NCBI RefSeq assembly: GCF_000422085.1
Contig: NC_021741.1
Location: 992,001-1,056,000, forward strand
Direction: 5' to 3'
Length of the DNA stretch: 64,000 nucleotides
DNA from: Serratia liquefaciens ATCC 27592
GTDB lineage: Bacteria > Pseudomonadota > Gammaproteobacteria > Enterobacterales > Enterobacteriaceae
Shown piece by piece: positions 19,346-28,070 of this stretch. The position numbers were made by a program, and so were the translations under genes. The notes below the pieces were generated by a model. The model did no database searches and was not told the origin of the DNA. It was given only the letters and a program-made list of their open reading frames with translations. Within the stretch, counting starts at the first letter, position 1; each line of letters begins with the position of its first letter.

Positions 19346-20293
19346 TTATTCCTCGGCTCCGGCGTGAGCATGTTCACCCATGTCCATACCCTGGCTCATG
19401 TCCATACCTTCGTGCGCGGTAGCGCCTTTGTGCATGTCCATATCACCCATGAATTTGCCAATAGTTTCTTTGAACAAATTCGGTTTGACACTGGAGAAGT
19501 ACTCGACCGGGTTGTTTTCACTCGGCTCTGCCAGTTTGTTAAAGTCGCTGGTGGCGTTTAGGTTATTCGACGATGCTTTCACCTTGGCAACCCACTGATC
19601 GAAGTCGCCTTCGGTTGGGGTGACAATGGCGGTGAATTTCATGCCGGAGAACCCGCGACCGCTGAAGCTGCTTGAAATACCGTCGTATTTGCCTGCTTCA
19701 TTGCCGATCAGGTGCAGTTTGGTCTGCATCCCGGCCATCGCATAAATCTGCCCACCTAACTGAGGAATAAAGAACGAGTTCATTACCGAGTTAGAGGTGA
19801 TCTTGAATTCGACTGGAACATCTTTCGGGAAGGCCAGCTCATTAACCGTCGCGATACCTTGTTCCGGGTAGATAAACAGCCATTTCCAGTCGAGCGACAC
19901 CACTTCGATCGTCATCGGCTTCTTGTCAGTGACAATCGGCTTGAACGGATCCAGTTCGTGGGTAGTCTTCCAGGTAATGGTGCCCAGGATGGCGATGATA
20001 ATGATAGGAATGGTCCAGACGACCGCTTCGATCTTGTTGGAATGTGACCAGTTCGGACTGTATTTGGCGTCTTTGTTGGAAGCACGGTACTTCCAGGCAA
20101 AGGCGAACGCCATAAAGATAACTGGTATCACTACGATCAACATCAATGCGATTGCAGTGATAATCAGTGTCCGTTGCTCAACACCAATTGCTCCTTTGGG
20201 ATTCATCAATACCATATTGCAACCACTGAGCATTACAGTGGAGGCAATTAATGACAACATCCCAATACTTTTATTGTATTTCTTAAGTCTCAT
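19346..20293 (-). CDS. cyoA: Cytochrome bo3 ubiquinol oxidase subunit II
   Basis: A 315-residue lipoprotein subunit. The signal peptide ends at a lipobox (MLSG-Cys25), followed by two membrane helices and a periplasmic cupredoxin-like domain that lacks the CuA ligands, as in other quinol oxidases. The C-terminus is Met/His-rich ([22 protein letters not shown]), longer and richer than I recall for E. coli; this may bind copper, but that is inference. First gene of the cyo operon. Confidence 0.96.
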   Translation of the reverse strand: MRLKKYNKSIGMLSLIASTVMLSGCNMVLMNPKGAIGVEQRTLIITAIALMLIVVIPVIFMAFAFAWKYRASNKDAKYSPNWSHSNKIEAVVWTIPIIIIAILGTITWKTTHELDPFKPIVTDKKPMTIEVVSLDWKWLFIYPEQGIATVNELAFPKDVPVEFKITSNSVMNSFFIPQLGGQIYAMAGMQTKLHLIGNEAGKYDGISSSFSGRGFSGMKFTAIVTPTEGDFDQWVAKVKASSNNLNATSDFNKLAEPSENNPVEYFSSVKPNLFKETIGKFMGDMDMHKGATAHEGMDMSQGMDMGEHAHAGAEE

Positions 20294-20342
20294 CTAACGA
20301 CCTCAATTACAAAGGCTCTATTGTCGTTTCATGTGTGCGGGC

Positions 20343-20371
20343 ATTTTACGGGAAGGTTGCAGTACTGTAAA
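20343..20371 (-). promoter_or_regulatory. Predicted sigma70 promoter of cyoABCDE
   Basis: On the minus strand: -35 TTTACA (20371-20366), a 17-base spacer and -10 TAAAAT (20348-20343), about 50 bases before the cyoA start. Close to consensus. Confidence 0.75.
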
Positions 20372-20377
20372 CATGCT

Positions 20378-20444
20378 TAAGGGAGTGTCAGCGCCTTGTT
20401 GACACTTTCTGTTAAGGGTGTCACAGATGTCACGCTACGTGACA
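20378..20444. promoter_or_regulatory. Cluster of TGTCA/TGACA palindromes upstream of the cyo promoter
   Basis: A perfect palindrome TGTCACG-CTA-CGTGACA occupies 20428-20444. Another TGTCAC begins at 20419. A 6-9-6 inverted repeat GTGTCA...TGACAC lies at about 20384-20404. All are upstream of the -35 (palindrome centre about -100). cyo operons are controlled by ArcA, Fnr and other factors in E. coli, but this motif does not match the consensus of those I know. The rest of the gap up to 20670 is AT-rich with no gene. Confidence 0.5.
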
Positions 20445-20678
20445 ATTTACTAATGGCAACAACGCGTTGGCGCGCTGAATCGTTCCGGGTAATTCGTATG
20501 TTAAGGAAAACTAAAGGTATGATGAATCTTGCAGGTGAAAACGCTTTTTTGAAATACGAATGAAAGGTTTATTTAATGTAAAATAATTGTGTCTTAAAGG
20601 TGAATTTAATTTTATTTCCGAGCGCCGTACTCGGATAAAAAAATAATTTGGACAGGAATTATATTTTTTAACTAAATA

Positions 20679-20728
20679 AATACATCACTCTGATGCGTTT
20701 TTGTCGACCGGCACGATGGCCGGTCGAC
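20679..20728 (-). terminator. Hairpins after ampG
   Basis: A perfect 10-bp stem GTCGACCGGC (20703-20712) / GCCGGTCGAC (20719-20728) lies 4 bases beyond the ampG stop. It is followed on the minus strand by a second short stem (GCATCA/TGATGT) and ATTTATTT. Likely ampG termination in two steps; neither hairpin has a perfect U-run. Confidence 0.5.
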
Positions 20729-20732
20729 TCGA

Positions 20733-22211
20733 TCAGGCCAGCCGGGTTCGACGCAGTGCCAGATAGTCCAGCAGGCTCCCCATCGCAATACCTACCAGAC
20801 TCAGCGCGGCGCCCATCTGCAGTAACCGATCGGCCAGGTTCGGCAAGAGGGTCCAGTCGAGCGCATTGGTGATAAGCAGGAGCAGCCACAGGCCCAGCAA
20901 GGAGCAGCCAACCGTCAGCAGGCGCAATGCCCAGCGGTAAAATTGGCGGAATTCGGTACGCGGCATGAAGTTATCGGTGCGTTGAGTATATTCCAGCGTC
21001 TGACGGCACAGGTGCAACAGCAGCAGACCAGGCACCGCAGCAACGATCGAGAATAAATAGAACAGTGGCCAGCCGTGTGCTTCAACAAACCATCCGGCAA
21101 TCGGCCCGACGTATACCCGTCCGACGGCAGATAACGCCGACAGCAGGGCAAACTGGGTGGCGGAAAATGACTTGTTGCACAGCGTCATCAGCAGCGCGAC
21201 AAAGGCCGCAGTGCCCATGCCACCGCACAGGTTTTCCAGGAAGATGGCACTGCCCATGGTCATGATGTTTTTATCGGTGACCGCGAGGATCCAATAGCCG
21301 AGATTGGAAACCGCCTGCAGAATGCCGAACAGCATCAGGGCACGGAACAGGCTGAGGCGTTGCATCAGCACGCCGCCGAATAGTGCGCCGACGATGGTGG
21401 CGAACAGGCCGAGCGTTTTGTTGACCAAGCCGACTTCACCGGCATCGAAGCCAACGCCACGGATCAGGAAGGTGGTGCTCAGGCTGCCGGCAAAGGCATC
21501 GCCCATCTTGTACATCACGATCAGCAGTAAAATCAGCCAGGCATTGTTACGCGCAAAGAAATCACGCAGTGGAGCGACTACCGCCTGCTCCATGGTGCGC
21601 GGTGCCGGAATGCTGTCGTCGGGTTCAGGCGCCAGCAGGGTGGCAACAATACCGATCAACATCAAACCGGCCATCAACCAATAGGTCGACTGCCAGCCTA
21701 AGTAGCGGTCCGCCAGCCACAGCGCCAACCCACCGGACACCAGCATCGCCAGCCGGTAACCCAATACCGAGACGGCGGCACCGGTGCCGCGCTCTTCTGC
21801 GCTCAGCAGATCGGTTTTATAGGCGTCAAAAACAATATCCTGTGACGCAGAACAGAACGCCACCAGTACCGCCAATGCCGCCAGCCACCACAGGTGCTGT
21901 GCCGGCTGCATAAATCCCATCGCCACAATTGACACCACCAGCAACAGCTGGCTGATCAGTAGCCAGCCGCGCCGACGCCCGAGAAAGGGCGGGGTGTAGC
22001 GATCCATAAAGGGCGACCAGAGGAATTTGAACACATAGGCCTGACCGACCAGCGAAAAAATGCCGATGGTTTTCAGATCGATGTTTTCGACGGTCATCCA
22101 GGCTTGCAGCGTGCCGGAGGTCAGTGCCAAGGGCAGACCCGACGCGAAGCCCAGCAGCAGGAGGATGGCGGAATTACGCTGGGTGAAGATATTCAGATAC
22201 TGTTTCGACAT
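20733..22211 (-). CDS. ampG: Muropeptide MFS permease AmpG
   Basis: A 492-residue inner-membrane permease importing anhydro-muropeptides for peptidoglycan recycling, needed for AmpC beta-lactamase induction in species with ampR-ampC. About 14 hydrophobic segments. Conserved blocks include FASGLPLALTSGTLQAW, SPFMDRYTPPFLGRRRGW and DAYKTDLLSAEERG. The open frame runs up to 22250, but ATG 22211 (MSKQYLNIF) matches the E. coli start. It follows yajG by 53 bases on the same strand. Confidence 0.96.
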   Translation of the reverse strand: MSKQYLNIFTQRNSAILLLLGFASGLPLALTSGTLQAWMTVENIDLKTIGIFSLVGQAYVFKFLWSPFMDRYTPPFLGRRRGWLLISQLLLVVSIVAMGFMQPAQHLWWLAALAVLVAFCSASQDIVFDAYKTDLLSAEERGTGAAVSVLGYRLAMLVSGGLALWLADRYLGWQSTYWLMAGLMLIGIVATLLAPEPDDSIPAPRTMEQAVVAPLRDFFARNNAWLILLLIVMYKMGDAFAGSLSTTFLIRGVGFDAGEVGLVNKTLGLFATIVGALFGGVLMQRLSLFRALMLFGILQAVSNLGYWILAVTDKNIMTMGSAIFLENLCGGMGTAAFVALLMTLCNKSFSATQFALLSALSAVGRVYVGPIAGWFVEAHGWPLFYLFSIVAAVPGLLLLHLCRQTLEYTQRTDNFMPRTEFRQFYRWALRLLTVGCSLLGLWLLLLITNALDWTLLPNLADRLLQMGAALSLVGIAMGSLLDYLALRRTRLA

Positions 22212-22264
22212 GAGTTCCCTGTCTGCACCGCCCGATGGTTCGGGCGGCACAAGGCGTTCGCGGA

Positions 22265-22843
22265 TTAACGCGCGTTTTGCTTGATGAAGTCGTTGACGCT
22301 GGTGTCTTGCGCCATATCGGCAATAACGTCGCCCAACACGGTGTTGACCGCGTTAGTGATTTTCTCGTTGGTTGCCGTGAAGGCACCCTGAACGTTATAG
22401 GTTGAACGGTAGTTTTTCACCTGCTTGTTGCCGTTTTTGGCCTGGGCGGTAATAGAAATATCGGCCTTGGTGGTGATGTTGTAGCGCAGGTTGCCTTCGG
22501 AGACGTCTGCATACAGGTTATTGACGACGATTTGCAGATCAACTGCGCCGTCAGCGCCAATCATGTAGCCGCGTGCGCCCATTTGTTTCTCGAGCACTTC
22601 CTGCAGCAAGAAGCGCAGATCGCGTGATGGGGTCAACGTCACCAACTGGCCGTCGCGGTTCACTTTCGCCAGCGCCTGGTCCTGACGCTGATCCGCGCCG
22701 TTAATGCTGATGGTCACGCCCTGCAGGGTCGGATCCTGCTGCGGCAGGACGATCTTCGGCGTCACGTTCAGGGTGTTGCTGCTGGTGGCACAGCCGGCCA
22801 GCATCAGTGCGGCCAACAGTGGAAGGCAAAGTTTTTTTAACAT
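22265..22843 (-). CDS. yajG: YajG lipoprotein
   Basis: A 192-residue lipoprotein precursor with signal peptide and lipobox MLAG-Cys18. The body contains VSINGADQRxDQALAKV-type and LLQEVLEKQM motifs of the YajG family and ends NDFIKQNAR exactly as E. coli. Function is not established. The frame is open to 22915, but ATG 22843 gives a proper signal peptide. Upstream of ampG, the two probably share an mRNA. Confidence 0.93.
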   Translation of the reverse strand: MLKKLCLPLLAALMLAGCATSSNTLNVTPKIVLPQQDPTLQGVTISINGADQRQDQALAKVNRDGQLVTLTPSRDLRFLLQEVLEKQMGARGYMIGADGAVDLQIVVNNLYADVSEGNLRYNITTKADISITAQAKNGNKQVKNYRSTYNVQGAFTATNEKITNAVNTVLGDVIADMAQDTSVNDFIKQNAR

Positions 22844-23208
22844 AGTTACTGTCTCATTCTCGATGGATTTTAAGCCGCCGCAAACTGCCGATATTAACGA
22901 AGCGGGTTTGAGCAAGCTTTCTGTAATAATCAGAGCGGGATAGCCAACAACAAATTGTCGACATCATAGCATCGCCGCCGGCCGGAGGAAGCGCAGAACG
23001 CAATGGAGTGACAAATTTTTACCTGCCGTTGATAAAAACATGCTTTTTTGGCCGTCTCAATCGGATAAACCTCAAGCGACGGCGGATGTTGACCGTTTTT
23101 TGTCCGCAAAAAAGAGAAATTTACCTGAGGAATGGTCTAAAAGGGACGAAAGCGGCTAAGATTGAAATAGATGGGGGCGGTCCTCTGCCGGTGTAGTAAG
23201 GAGATCCT
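22844..23208. other. 365-base intergenic region between divergent yajG and bolA
   Basis: No credible gene is seen; a 62-codon frame at 23008-23196 lacks family resemblance and a ribosome binding site. Just before bolA, CGGCTAAG (23153-23160) loosely resembles the gearbox -10 motif CGGCAAGT known for bolA in E. coli. A strong AAGGAGAT ribosome binding site precedes bolA. Confidence 0.5.
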
Positions 23209-23523
23209 ATGATTCGCGAGCAAATAGAAGCAAAGTTAAGGGCGGCGTTTGAGCCCGCGTATCTGGAAGTCGTTGATGAAAGTTATCGTCATAACGTTCC
23301 GGCGGGTTCAGAAAGCCATTTCAAGGTGGTATTGGTTAGCGATCGCTTCGTTGGCGAACGCTTCCTGACGCGGCATCGTTCGATTTACGGCGTGCTGTCA
23401 GAGGAGTTGGCGGATGGCGTACATGCGCTGGCGTTGCACACCTACACCCTGAAAGAGTGGGAAGGGTTGCAGGATACCGTGCCGGCGTCTCCGCCTTGTC
23501 GTGGGGCCGGAACCTTGGCCTGA
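23209..23523 (+). CDS. bolA: Transcriptional regulator / Fe-S partner BolA
   Basis: A 104-residue stress-induced morphogene product with the class II KH-like BolA fold. It regulates cell-shape and biofilm genes and forms [2Fe-2S] heterocomplexes with monothiol glutaredoxin. Seen: [14 protein letters not shown], then [11 protein letters not shown] (the conserved His) and [14 protein letters not shown]. Length is as expected (105 in E. coli). Followed by a terminator. Confidence 0.95.
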   Translation: MIREQIEAKLRAAFEPAYLEVVDESYRHNVPAGSESHFKVVLVSDRFVGERFLTRHRSIYGVLSEELADGVHALALHTYTLKEWEGLQDTVPASPPCRGAGTLA

Positions 23524-23590
23524 CGGCTAAATTTGCGGTATCAGTGGAACTTTGACCACGATTTGGGGTATTACTACAGACGAATTTTGG

Positions 23591-23616
23591 AACGGCCTGC
23601 GGGCCGTTTCTGTTTT
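23591..23616 (+). terminator. Rho-independent terminator after bolA
   Basis: Stem AACGGCC (23591-23597) / GGCCGTT (23602-23608) with a 4-base loop, then TCTGTTTTT. Confidence 0.75.
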
Positions 23617-23648
23617 TGACGACGACATAGCCGATGCGTAATGCAGCG

Positions 23649-23676
23649 AAGGCCGGGTCGGCTTCGGCGGCCTTTT
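23649..23676 (+). terminator. Second GC-rich hairpin in the bolA-tig gap
   Basis: Arms AAGGCCG (23649-23655) and CGGCCTT (23668-23674), followed by TTGG. This could be a back-up terminator. Apart from the two hairpins and the tig promoter, the 366-base gap shows no gene. Confidence 0.4.
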
Positions 23677-23732
23677 GGCGATCAAATCGGCAAAAGTGTG
23701 AGTTTTAGCGCGCCGCCGCCGCCTTGCTTTCC

Positions 23733-23761
23733 TCGACTCGCTCCGCTTGCGCCGCTATAAT
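23733..23761 (+). promoter_or_regulatory. Predicted sigma70 promoter of tig
   Basis: -35 TCGACT (23733-23738), a 17-base spacer and a perfect -10 TATAAT (23756-23761). This implies a leader of roughly 120 bases before the tig start. Confidence 0.65.
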
Positions 23762-23889
23762 GTCGCGTCTTATTTTTCCGGAATGGTTTCGGGACGCTTC
23801 TGTCATCAGGAAACTCGGTTCTGTAATGTAGCCGTCCTGGTTCTTGGAACGGAGTTGACCGAGCACTGTGATTTTTTTGAGGTAACAAG

Positions 23890-25194
23890 ATGCAAGTTTC
23901 AGTAGAAACCACTCAAGGCCTTGGGCGCCGTCTCTCTATTACTGTACCCGCTGATACTATCAAGCAGGCTATTAAAAAAGAGCTGATCAACGCGGCAAAA
24001 AGCGTTCGTATCGATGGCTTCCGTAAAGGCCATGTACCGATGAACATCGTTGAGCAACGTTATGGCGCTTCCGTTCGTCAAGACGTGCTGGGCGAAGCGA
24101 TGCAACGCAGCTTTGTTGATGCGATCATCAAAGAAAAGATCAATCCGGCCGGCGCACCAAACTACGTGCCGGGCGAGTACAAAGAAGGTGAAGATTTCAC
24201 TTTCGCGGTTGAATTCGAAGTGTATCCGGAAGTTGAGCTGAAAGGCCTGGACAGCATCGAAGTTGAGAAGCCGGTTGTTGAAGTTAACGACGCCGACGTT
24301 GACACCATGCTGGACACCCTGCGCAAGCAGCAGGCGACCTGGAAAGACAGCGATCGCGCAGCGCAAGCTGAAGACCGCGTAACCGTAGATTTCTCCGGTT
24401 CTATCGATGGCGAAGAGTTTGAAGGCGGCAAAGCCTCTGACTTCGTACTGGCTATGGGCCAGGGCCGCATGATCCCAGGCTTCGAAGAAGGTCTGGTCGG
24501 TCATAAAGCCGGTGAAGAATTCACTATCGACGTTAACTTCCCGGAAGATTACCACGCTGAAAACCTGAAGGGCAAAGCGGCTAAGTTCGCTATCGTTCTG
24601 AAGAAAGTGGAAGAGCGTGAGCTGCCAGAGCTGACTGAAGAATTCATCAAACGTTTCGGCGTGGCTGATGGTTCTATCGAAGGCCTGCGTGCTGAAGTGC
24701 GTAAAAACATGGAGCGCGAGCTGAAAGGCGCAGTGCGTAACCGCATCAAGACTCAGGCAATCGACGGTCTGGTCAGCGCTAACGAAATCGACGTTCCTGC
24801 TGCGCTGATCGACGGCGAAGTTGACGTTCTGCGCCGTCAGGCTGCACAGCGTTTCGGCGGCAACGAGAAGCAAGCGCTGGAACTGCCACGCGAACTGTTC
24901 GAAGAGCAGGCTAAGCGTCGCGTAGTTGTTGGCCTGCTGCTGGGCGAAGTGATCAGCACCAACGATCTGAAAGCTGACGAAGATCGCGTTAAGACGCTGA
25001 TCGAAGAAATGGCTTCCGCTTACGAAGATCCAAGTGAAGTTGTTGAGTTCTACAGCAAAAACAAAGAGCTGATGAACAACATGCGCAACGTTGCTCTGGA
25101 AGAACAAGCGGTTGAAGCCCTGCTGGCAAAAGCGAAAGTGACTGAAAAAGCCACTACCTTCAGCGAGCTGATGAACCAGACTCAACAGGCGTAA
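23890..25194 (+). CDS. tig: Trigger factor (ribosome-associated chaperone, prolyl isomerase)
   Basis: A 434-residue chaperone that binds ribosomal protein L23 and shields nascent chains. The N-terminal ribosome-binding domain carries the signature [17 protein letters not shown] (about 43-59). The central FKBP-type PPIase domain (about 150-245) includes [14 protein letters not shown] and [14 protein letters not shown] long helical C-terminal domain follows. Codon use is strongly biased toward common codons, as expected for a highly expressed gene. The first of the tig-clpP-clpX-lon order. Confidence 0.98.
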   Translation: MQVSVETTQGLGRRLSITVPADTIKQAIKKELINAAKSVRIDGFRKGHVPMNIVEQRYGASVRQDVLGEAMQRSFVDAIIKEKINPAGAPNYVPGEYKEGEDFTFAVEFEVYPEVELKGLDSIEVEKPVVEVNDADVDTMLDTLRKQQATWKDSDRAAQAEDRVTVDFSGSIDGEEFEGGKASDFVLAMGQGRMIPGFEEGLVGHKAGEEFTIDVNFPEDYHAENLKGKAAKFAIVLKKVEERELPELTEEFIKRFGVADGSIEGLRAEVRKNMERELKGAVRNRIKTQAIDGLVSANEIDVPAALIDGEVDVLRRQAAQRFGGNEKQALELPRELFEEQAKRRVVVGLLLGEVISTNDLKADEDRVKTLIEEMASAYEDPSEVVEFYSKNKELMNNMRNVALEEQAVEALLAKAKVTEKATTFSELMNQTQQA

Positions 25195-25257
25195 TGTCTG
25201 TACGCCAGGGCGCAATCTAACGCGCCTTCGGGGCTGGCTTGCCGGTCCCGGCGTTAA

Positions 25258-25291
25258 AAAAGCCCGTAACCTTCGGTTGCGGGCTTTTCTT
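25258..25291 (+). terminator. Rho-independent terminator after tig
   Basis: A 12-14 bp stem (arms beginning AAGCCCG and ending CGGGCTT, one G-U pair) with a TTC loop, followed by TTTTCTTTTTG. Confidence 0.9.
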
Positions 25292-25462
25292 TTTGCCACG
25301 TAGCTGATTAATCTCAGGTTAAGCGTGACAATATGCACTATATTTACCCTGTTGCTCTTGGGACAGTCTGGCATGATGGTCATCGTCGACAATGCTGGCC
25401 GCGTTAAAATACGCAGTTGGGCTTGAAATTCTGTCAGCGGCCCCAATCTGTAAAATGTATAT

Positions 25463-25661
25463 ATACCCTATAGCTTTCAAGTCGCAGTCAGGCGCCCAGC
25501 TCGCTCATCCTCAGGCGCTTACTCGAGTAAGTCACTGGGGTGAGCGGCAAATCTGTCGGGAACAGATTTGAACGCGGCTTGCAGCGGCCCTTAAGGGGCA
25601 AGACCCACTGAGGGGTCTTGTAAGCAGGTAACAACGCTGCGACTTGAAAGATGATGGGTAT
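25463..25661. repeat. Enlarged ERIC element (about 199 bp) upstream of clpP
   Basis: Termini are inverted repeats: ATACCC...CTTTCAAGTCGCAG at the left and CTGCGACTTGAAAG...GGGTAT at the right. The core GTAAGTCACTGGGGTGAGCG (25528-25547) matches the conserved ERIC core. Compared with the usual 127 bp there are about 70 extra bases, which themselves form hairpins (CAAATCTGT/ACAGATTTG; AAGACCC/GGGTCTT). It occupies most of the 623-base tig-clpP gap; the remainder (25662-25817) is the clpP promoter region. Confidence 0.85.
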
Positions 25662-25817
25662 GGGCTGTTTGCCAGAGTGCGCGGTATGAGAAAAACCGTC
25701 GGGTACGTGTGGCGCGGGTCGAATGCTTGAGCATAGTCATCATGACCGTTCTCAAGTAGAATCGGTGTAATAGGGTGTAACCCTGGCCGCCAAGGCAATT
25801 TCTATTAGGAGACGGTA

Positions 25818-26441
25818 ATGTCATACAGTGGCGAACGAGATCAATTTGCACCTAACATGGCCCTGGTGCCGATGGTGGTAGAGCAGACTTCACGCGGGGA
25901 GCGTTCTTACGACATCTATTCCCGCCTGCTGAAAGAGCGCATTATTTTCCTGACCGGCCAGGTCGAAGATCACATGGCCAACCTGATTGTGGCGCAGATG
26001 CTGTTCCTCGAAGCGGAAAGCCCGGAAAAAGACATTTACCTGTATATTAACTCCCCGGGTGGCGTGATCACCGCTGGCATGTCAATCTATGACACCATGA
26101 AGTTCATCAAGCCGGACGTCAGCACCATTTGTATGGGCCAGGCGTGCTCGATGGGCTCTTTCCTGCTGACCGCAGGTGCCAAGGGCAAACGCTTCTGCTT
26201 GCCGAACTCACGCGTGATGATCCACCAGCCGCTGGGCGGTTATCAGGGCCAGGCGACGGATATTGAAATCCATGCGCGTGAAATCTTGAAGGTGAAGGCA
26301 CGCATGAACGAGCTGATGGCAGAACATACCGGCCAGTCACTGGAGCAGATCGAACGCGATACCGAGCGCGATCGCTTTATGACCGCGGAAGAAGCGGTAG
26401 AATACGGTCTGGTTGACGGCATTCTGACGCACCGCAAGTAA
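25818..26441 (+). CDS. clpP: ATP-dependent Clp protease proteolytic subunit
   Basis: A 207-residue serine peptidase forming the tetradecameric barrel used by ClpX and ClpA. The active-site Ser sits in [11 protein letters not shown] and the His in [11 protein letters not shown]. The N-terminal [10 protein letters not shown] is a short propeptide. The start is preceded by TAGGAGACGG. In the order tig-clpP-clpX-lon; clpX follows after 163 bases, so the two are probably cotranscribed with an internal promoter possible. An ERIC element lies in its upstream region. Confidence 0.98.
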   Translation: MSYSGERDQFAPNMALVPMVVEQTSRGERSYDIYSRLLKERIIFLTGQVEDHMANLIVAQMLFLEAESPEKDIYLYINSPGGVITAGMSIYDTMKFIKPDVSTICMGQACSMGSFLLTAGAKGKRFCLPNSRVMIHQPLGGYQGQATDIEIHAREILKVKARMNELMAEHTGQSLEQIERDTERDRFMTAEEAVEYGLVDGILTHRK

Positions 26442-26604
26442 GTACCACGCGGCTGGCGAGGTATATGTGCGAGCCGATAGGCTATAGTAATCAGAGCGGG
26501 CGCAGCTCGCTCTGGTGAGCATAATCGGCGTTCCCGGTATGCGTTTTGGGCGCACTGCCGCCGTGATATTCCTGCGGGACAAAGACTAAAGAAGAGGTTT
26601 ACTG

Positions 26605-27876
26605 ATGACAGATAAGCGCAAAGACGGTTCAGGAAAGCTGCTGTACTGCTCTTTCTGCGGCAAAAGCCAGCATGAAGTGCGTAAGCTGATTGCCGGTCCG
26701 TCAGTGTATATCTGCGATGAATGTGTTGACCTGTGTAACGACATTATTCGCGAAGAGATTAAAGAAGTTGCCCCGCATCGTGAGCGCAGTGCGCTGCCGA
26801 CGCCGCACGAAATTCGCCACCACCTGGATGACTATGTCATTGGCCAGGAGCAGGCGAAAAAAGTGCTGGCGGTAGCGGTGTATAACCACTACAAACGCCT
26901 GCGTAACGGCGATACCAGCAACGGTATCGAGTTGGGCAAAAGCAACATTCTGCTGATTGGCCCGACCGGTAGCGGTAAAACCCTGCTGGCAGAAACGCTG
27001 GCGCGCTTCCTGGACGTGCCTTTCACCATGGCCGACGCCACCACGCTGACCGAAGCTGGTTATGTGGGTGAGGACGTGGAGAACATCATCCAGAAGCTGC
27101 TGCAGAAGTGCGACTACGACGTGCAGAAAGCACAACGCGGCATCGTCTACATCGATGAAATCGACAAGATTTCCCGTAAGTCAGACAATCCGTCCATCAC
27201 CCGTGACGTGTCGGGTGAAGGCGTGCAGCAGGCCCTGTTGAAGCTGATCGAAGGCACCATTGCCGCAGTTCCGCCGCAGGGTGGCCGTAAGCATCCTCAG
27301 CAGGAATTCCTGCAGGTTGATACCTCGAAAATCCTGTTTATCTGCGGCGGCGCATTTGCCGGCCTGGATAAGGTGATTGGTCAGCGCGTCAATACCGGTT
27401 CCGGTATCGGCTTCGGCGCGACCGTGAAGGGTGAAGCTGAGAAAGCGACCGAAGGCGAACTGCTGCTGCAGGCTGAGCCGGAAGATCTGATCAAGTTTGG
27501 CCTGATCCCTGAGTTCATCGGTCGTCTGCCAGTCGTGGCAACCCTGAGCGAACTGAGCGAAGAAGCGCTGATCCAGATCCTGAAAGAGCCGAAAAATGCC
27601 TTAACCAAACAGTATCAGGCATTGTTCAATCTGGAAGGCGTGGAGCTGGAGTTCCGTGAAGAAGCGCTGAACGCCATCGCCAAGAAGGCCATGACGCGTA
27701 AAACCGGTGCACGTGGTCTGCGCTCCATTGTAGAAGGCGCGTTGCTGGACACCATGTATGACCTGCCATCCATGGACAGCGTCGATAAAGTGGTGATCGA
27801 TGAATCGGTTATCGCCGGCCAGTCCAAGCCTTTGCTGATTTACGGCAAACCGGAAGCACAGGCTTCAGGCGAATAA
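26605..27876 (+). CDS. clpX: ATP-dependent Clp protease ATPase subunit ClpX
   Basis: A 423-residue AAA+ unfoldase delivering substrates to ClpP. The N-terminal zinc-binding domain has four cysteines (CSFC and CDEC within residues 15-40). Walker A is GPTGSGKT near 120, Walker [11 protein letters not shown] near 180, and the ClpP-binding loop IGFG follows RVNTGSG. The C-terminal small domain includes TGARGLRSI. Length equals the E. coli protein. A terminator follows. Confidence 0.98.
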   Translation: MTDKRKDGSGKLLYCSFCGKSQHEVRKLIAGPSVYICDECVDLCNDIIREEIKEVAPHRERSALPTPHEIRHHLDDYVIGQEQAKKVLAVAVYNHYKRLRNGDTSNGIELGKSNILLIGPTGSGKTLLAETLARFLDVPFTMADATTLTEAGYVGEDVENIIQKLLQKCDYDVQKAQRGIVYIDEIDKISRKSDNPSITRDVSGEGVQQALLKLIEGTIAAVPPQGGRKHPQQEFLQVDTSKILFICGGAFAGLDKVIGQRVNTGSGIGFGATVKGEAEKATEGELLLQAEPEDLIKFGLIPEFIGRLPVVATLSELSEEALIQILKEPKNALTKQYQALFNLEGVELEFREEALNAIAKKAMTRKTGARGLRSIVEGALLDTMYDLPSMDSVDKVVIDESVIAGQSKPLLIYGKPEAQASGE

Positions 27877-27908
27877 TTCGCCAGTCAAACCAGAAAGTTA
27901 ATGTCAAA

Positions 27909-27936
27909 ATGGGGGATTTTATCCCCCATTTCTTTT
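27909..27936 (+). terminator. Rho-independent terminator after clpX
   Basis: Stem ATGGGGGAT (27909-27917) / ATCCCCCAT (27921-27929) with a TTT loop and TTCTTTTT beyond. Confidence 0.85.
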
Positions 27937-27951
27937 TCCTGCATTCTTGCC

Positions 27952-27979
27952 GTTGAATGTAAGAGATTCATCCCCATAT
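27952..27979 (+). promoter_or_regulatory. Heat-shock (sigma32) promoter of lon
   Basis: GTTGAA (27952-27957), a 14-base spacer and CCCCATAT (27972-27979). This matches the sigma32 pattern CTTGAA-N13/15-CCCCATNT and the known E. coli lon promoter. About 90 bases upstream of the lon start. Confidence 0.85.
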
Positions 27980-28070
27980 ACTCATTAACCAGATTTTATG
28001 AAACGTTTGATGCTTGCGTCTCATGAGATTCCCCTCAACCTGGCGGAAGTTAAACTTAAGAGAGAGCTCT

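Noticed and set aside
23008-23196. 62-codon frame upstream of bolA
   Set aside because: No ribosome binding site, no conserved motif; lies in the divergent promoter region.
23899-25446. 515-codon open frame on the minus strand across tig
   Set aside because: It mirrors tig codon use in the opposite strand, has no family resemblance, and tig itself is unmistakable.
25591-25851. Short minus-strand frames inside the ERIC element before clpP
   Set aside because: They arise from the inverted repeat and overlap the clpP start; no coding signature.
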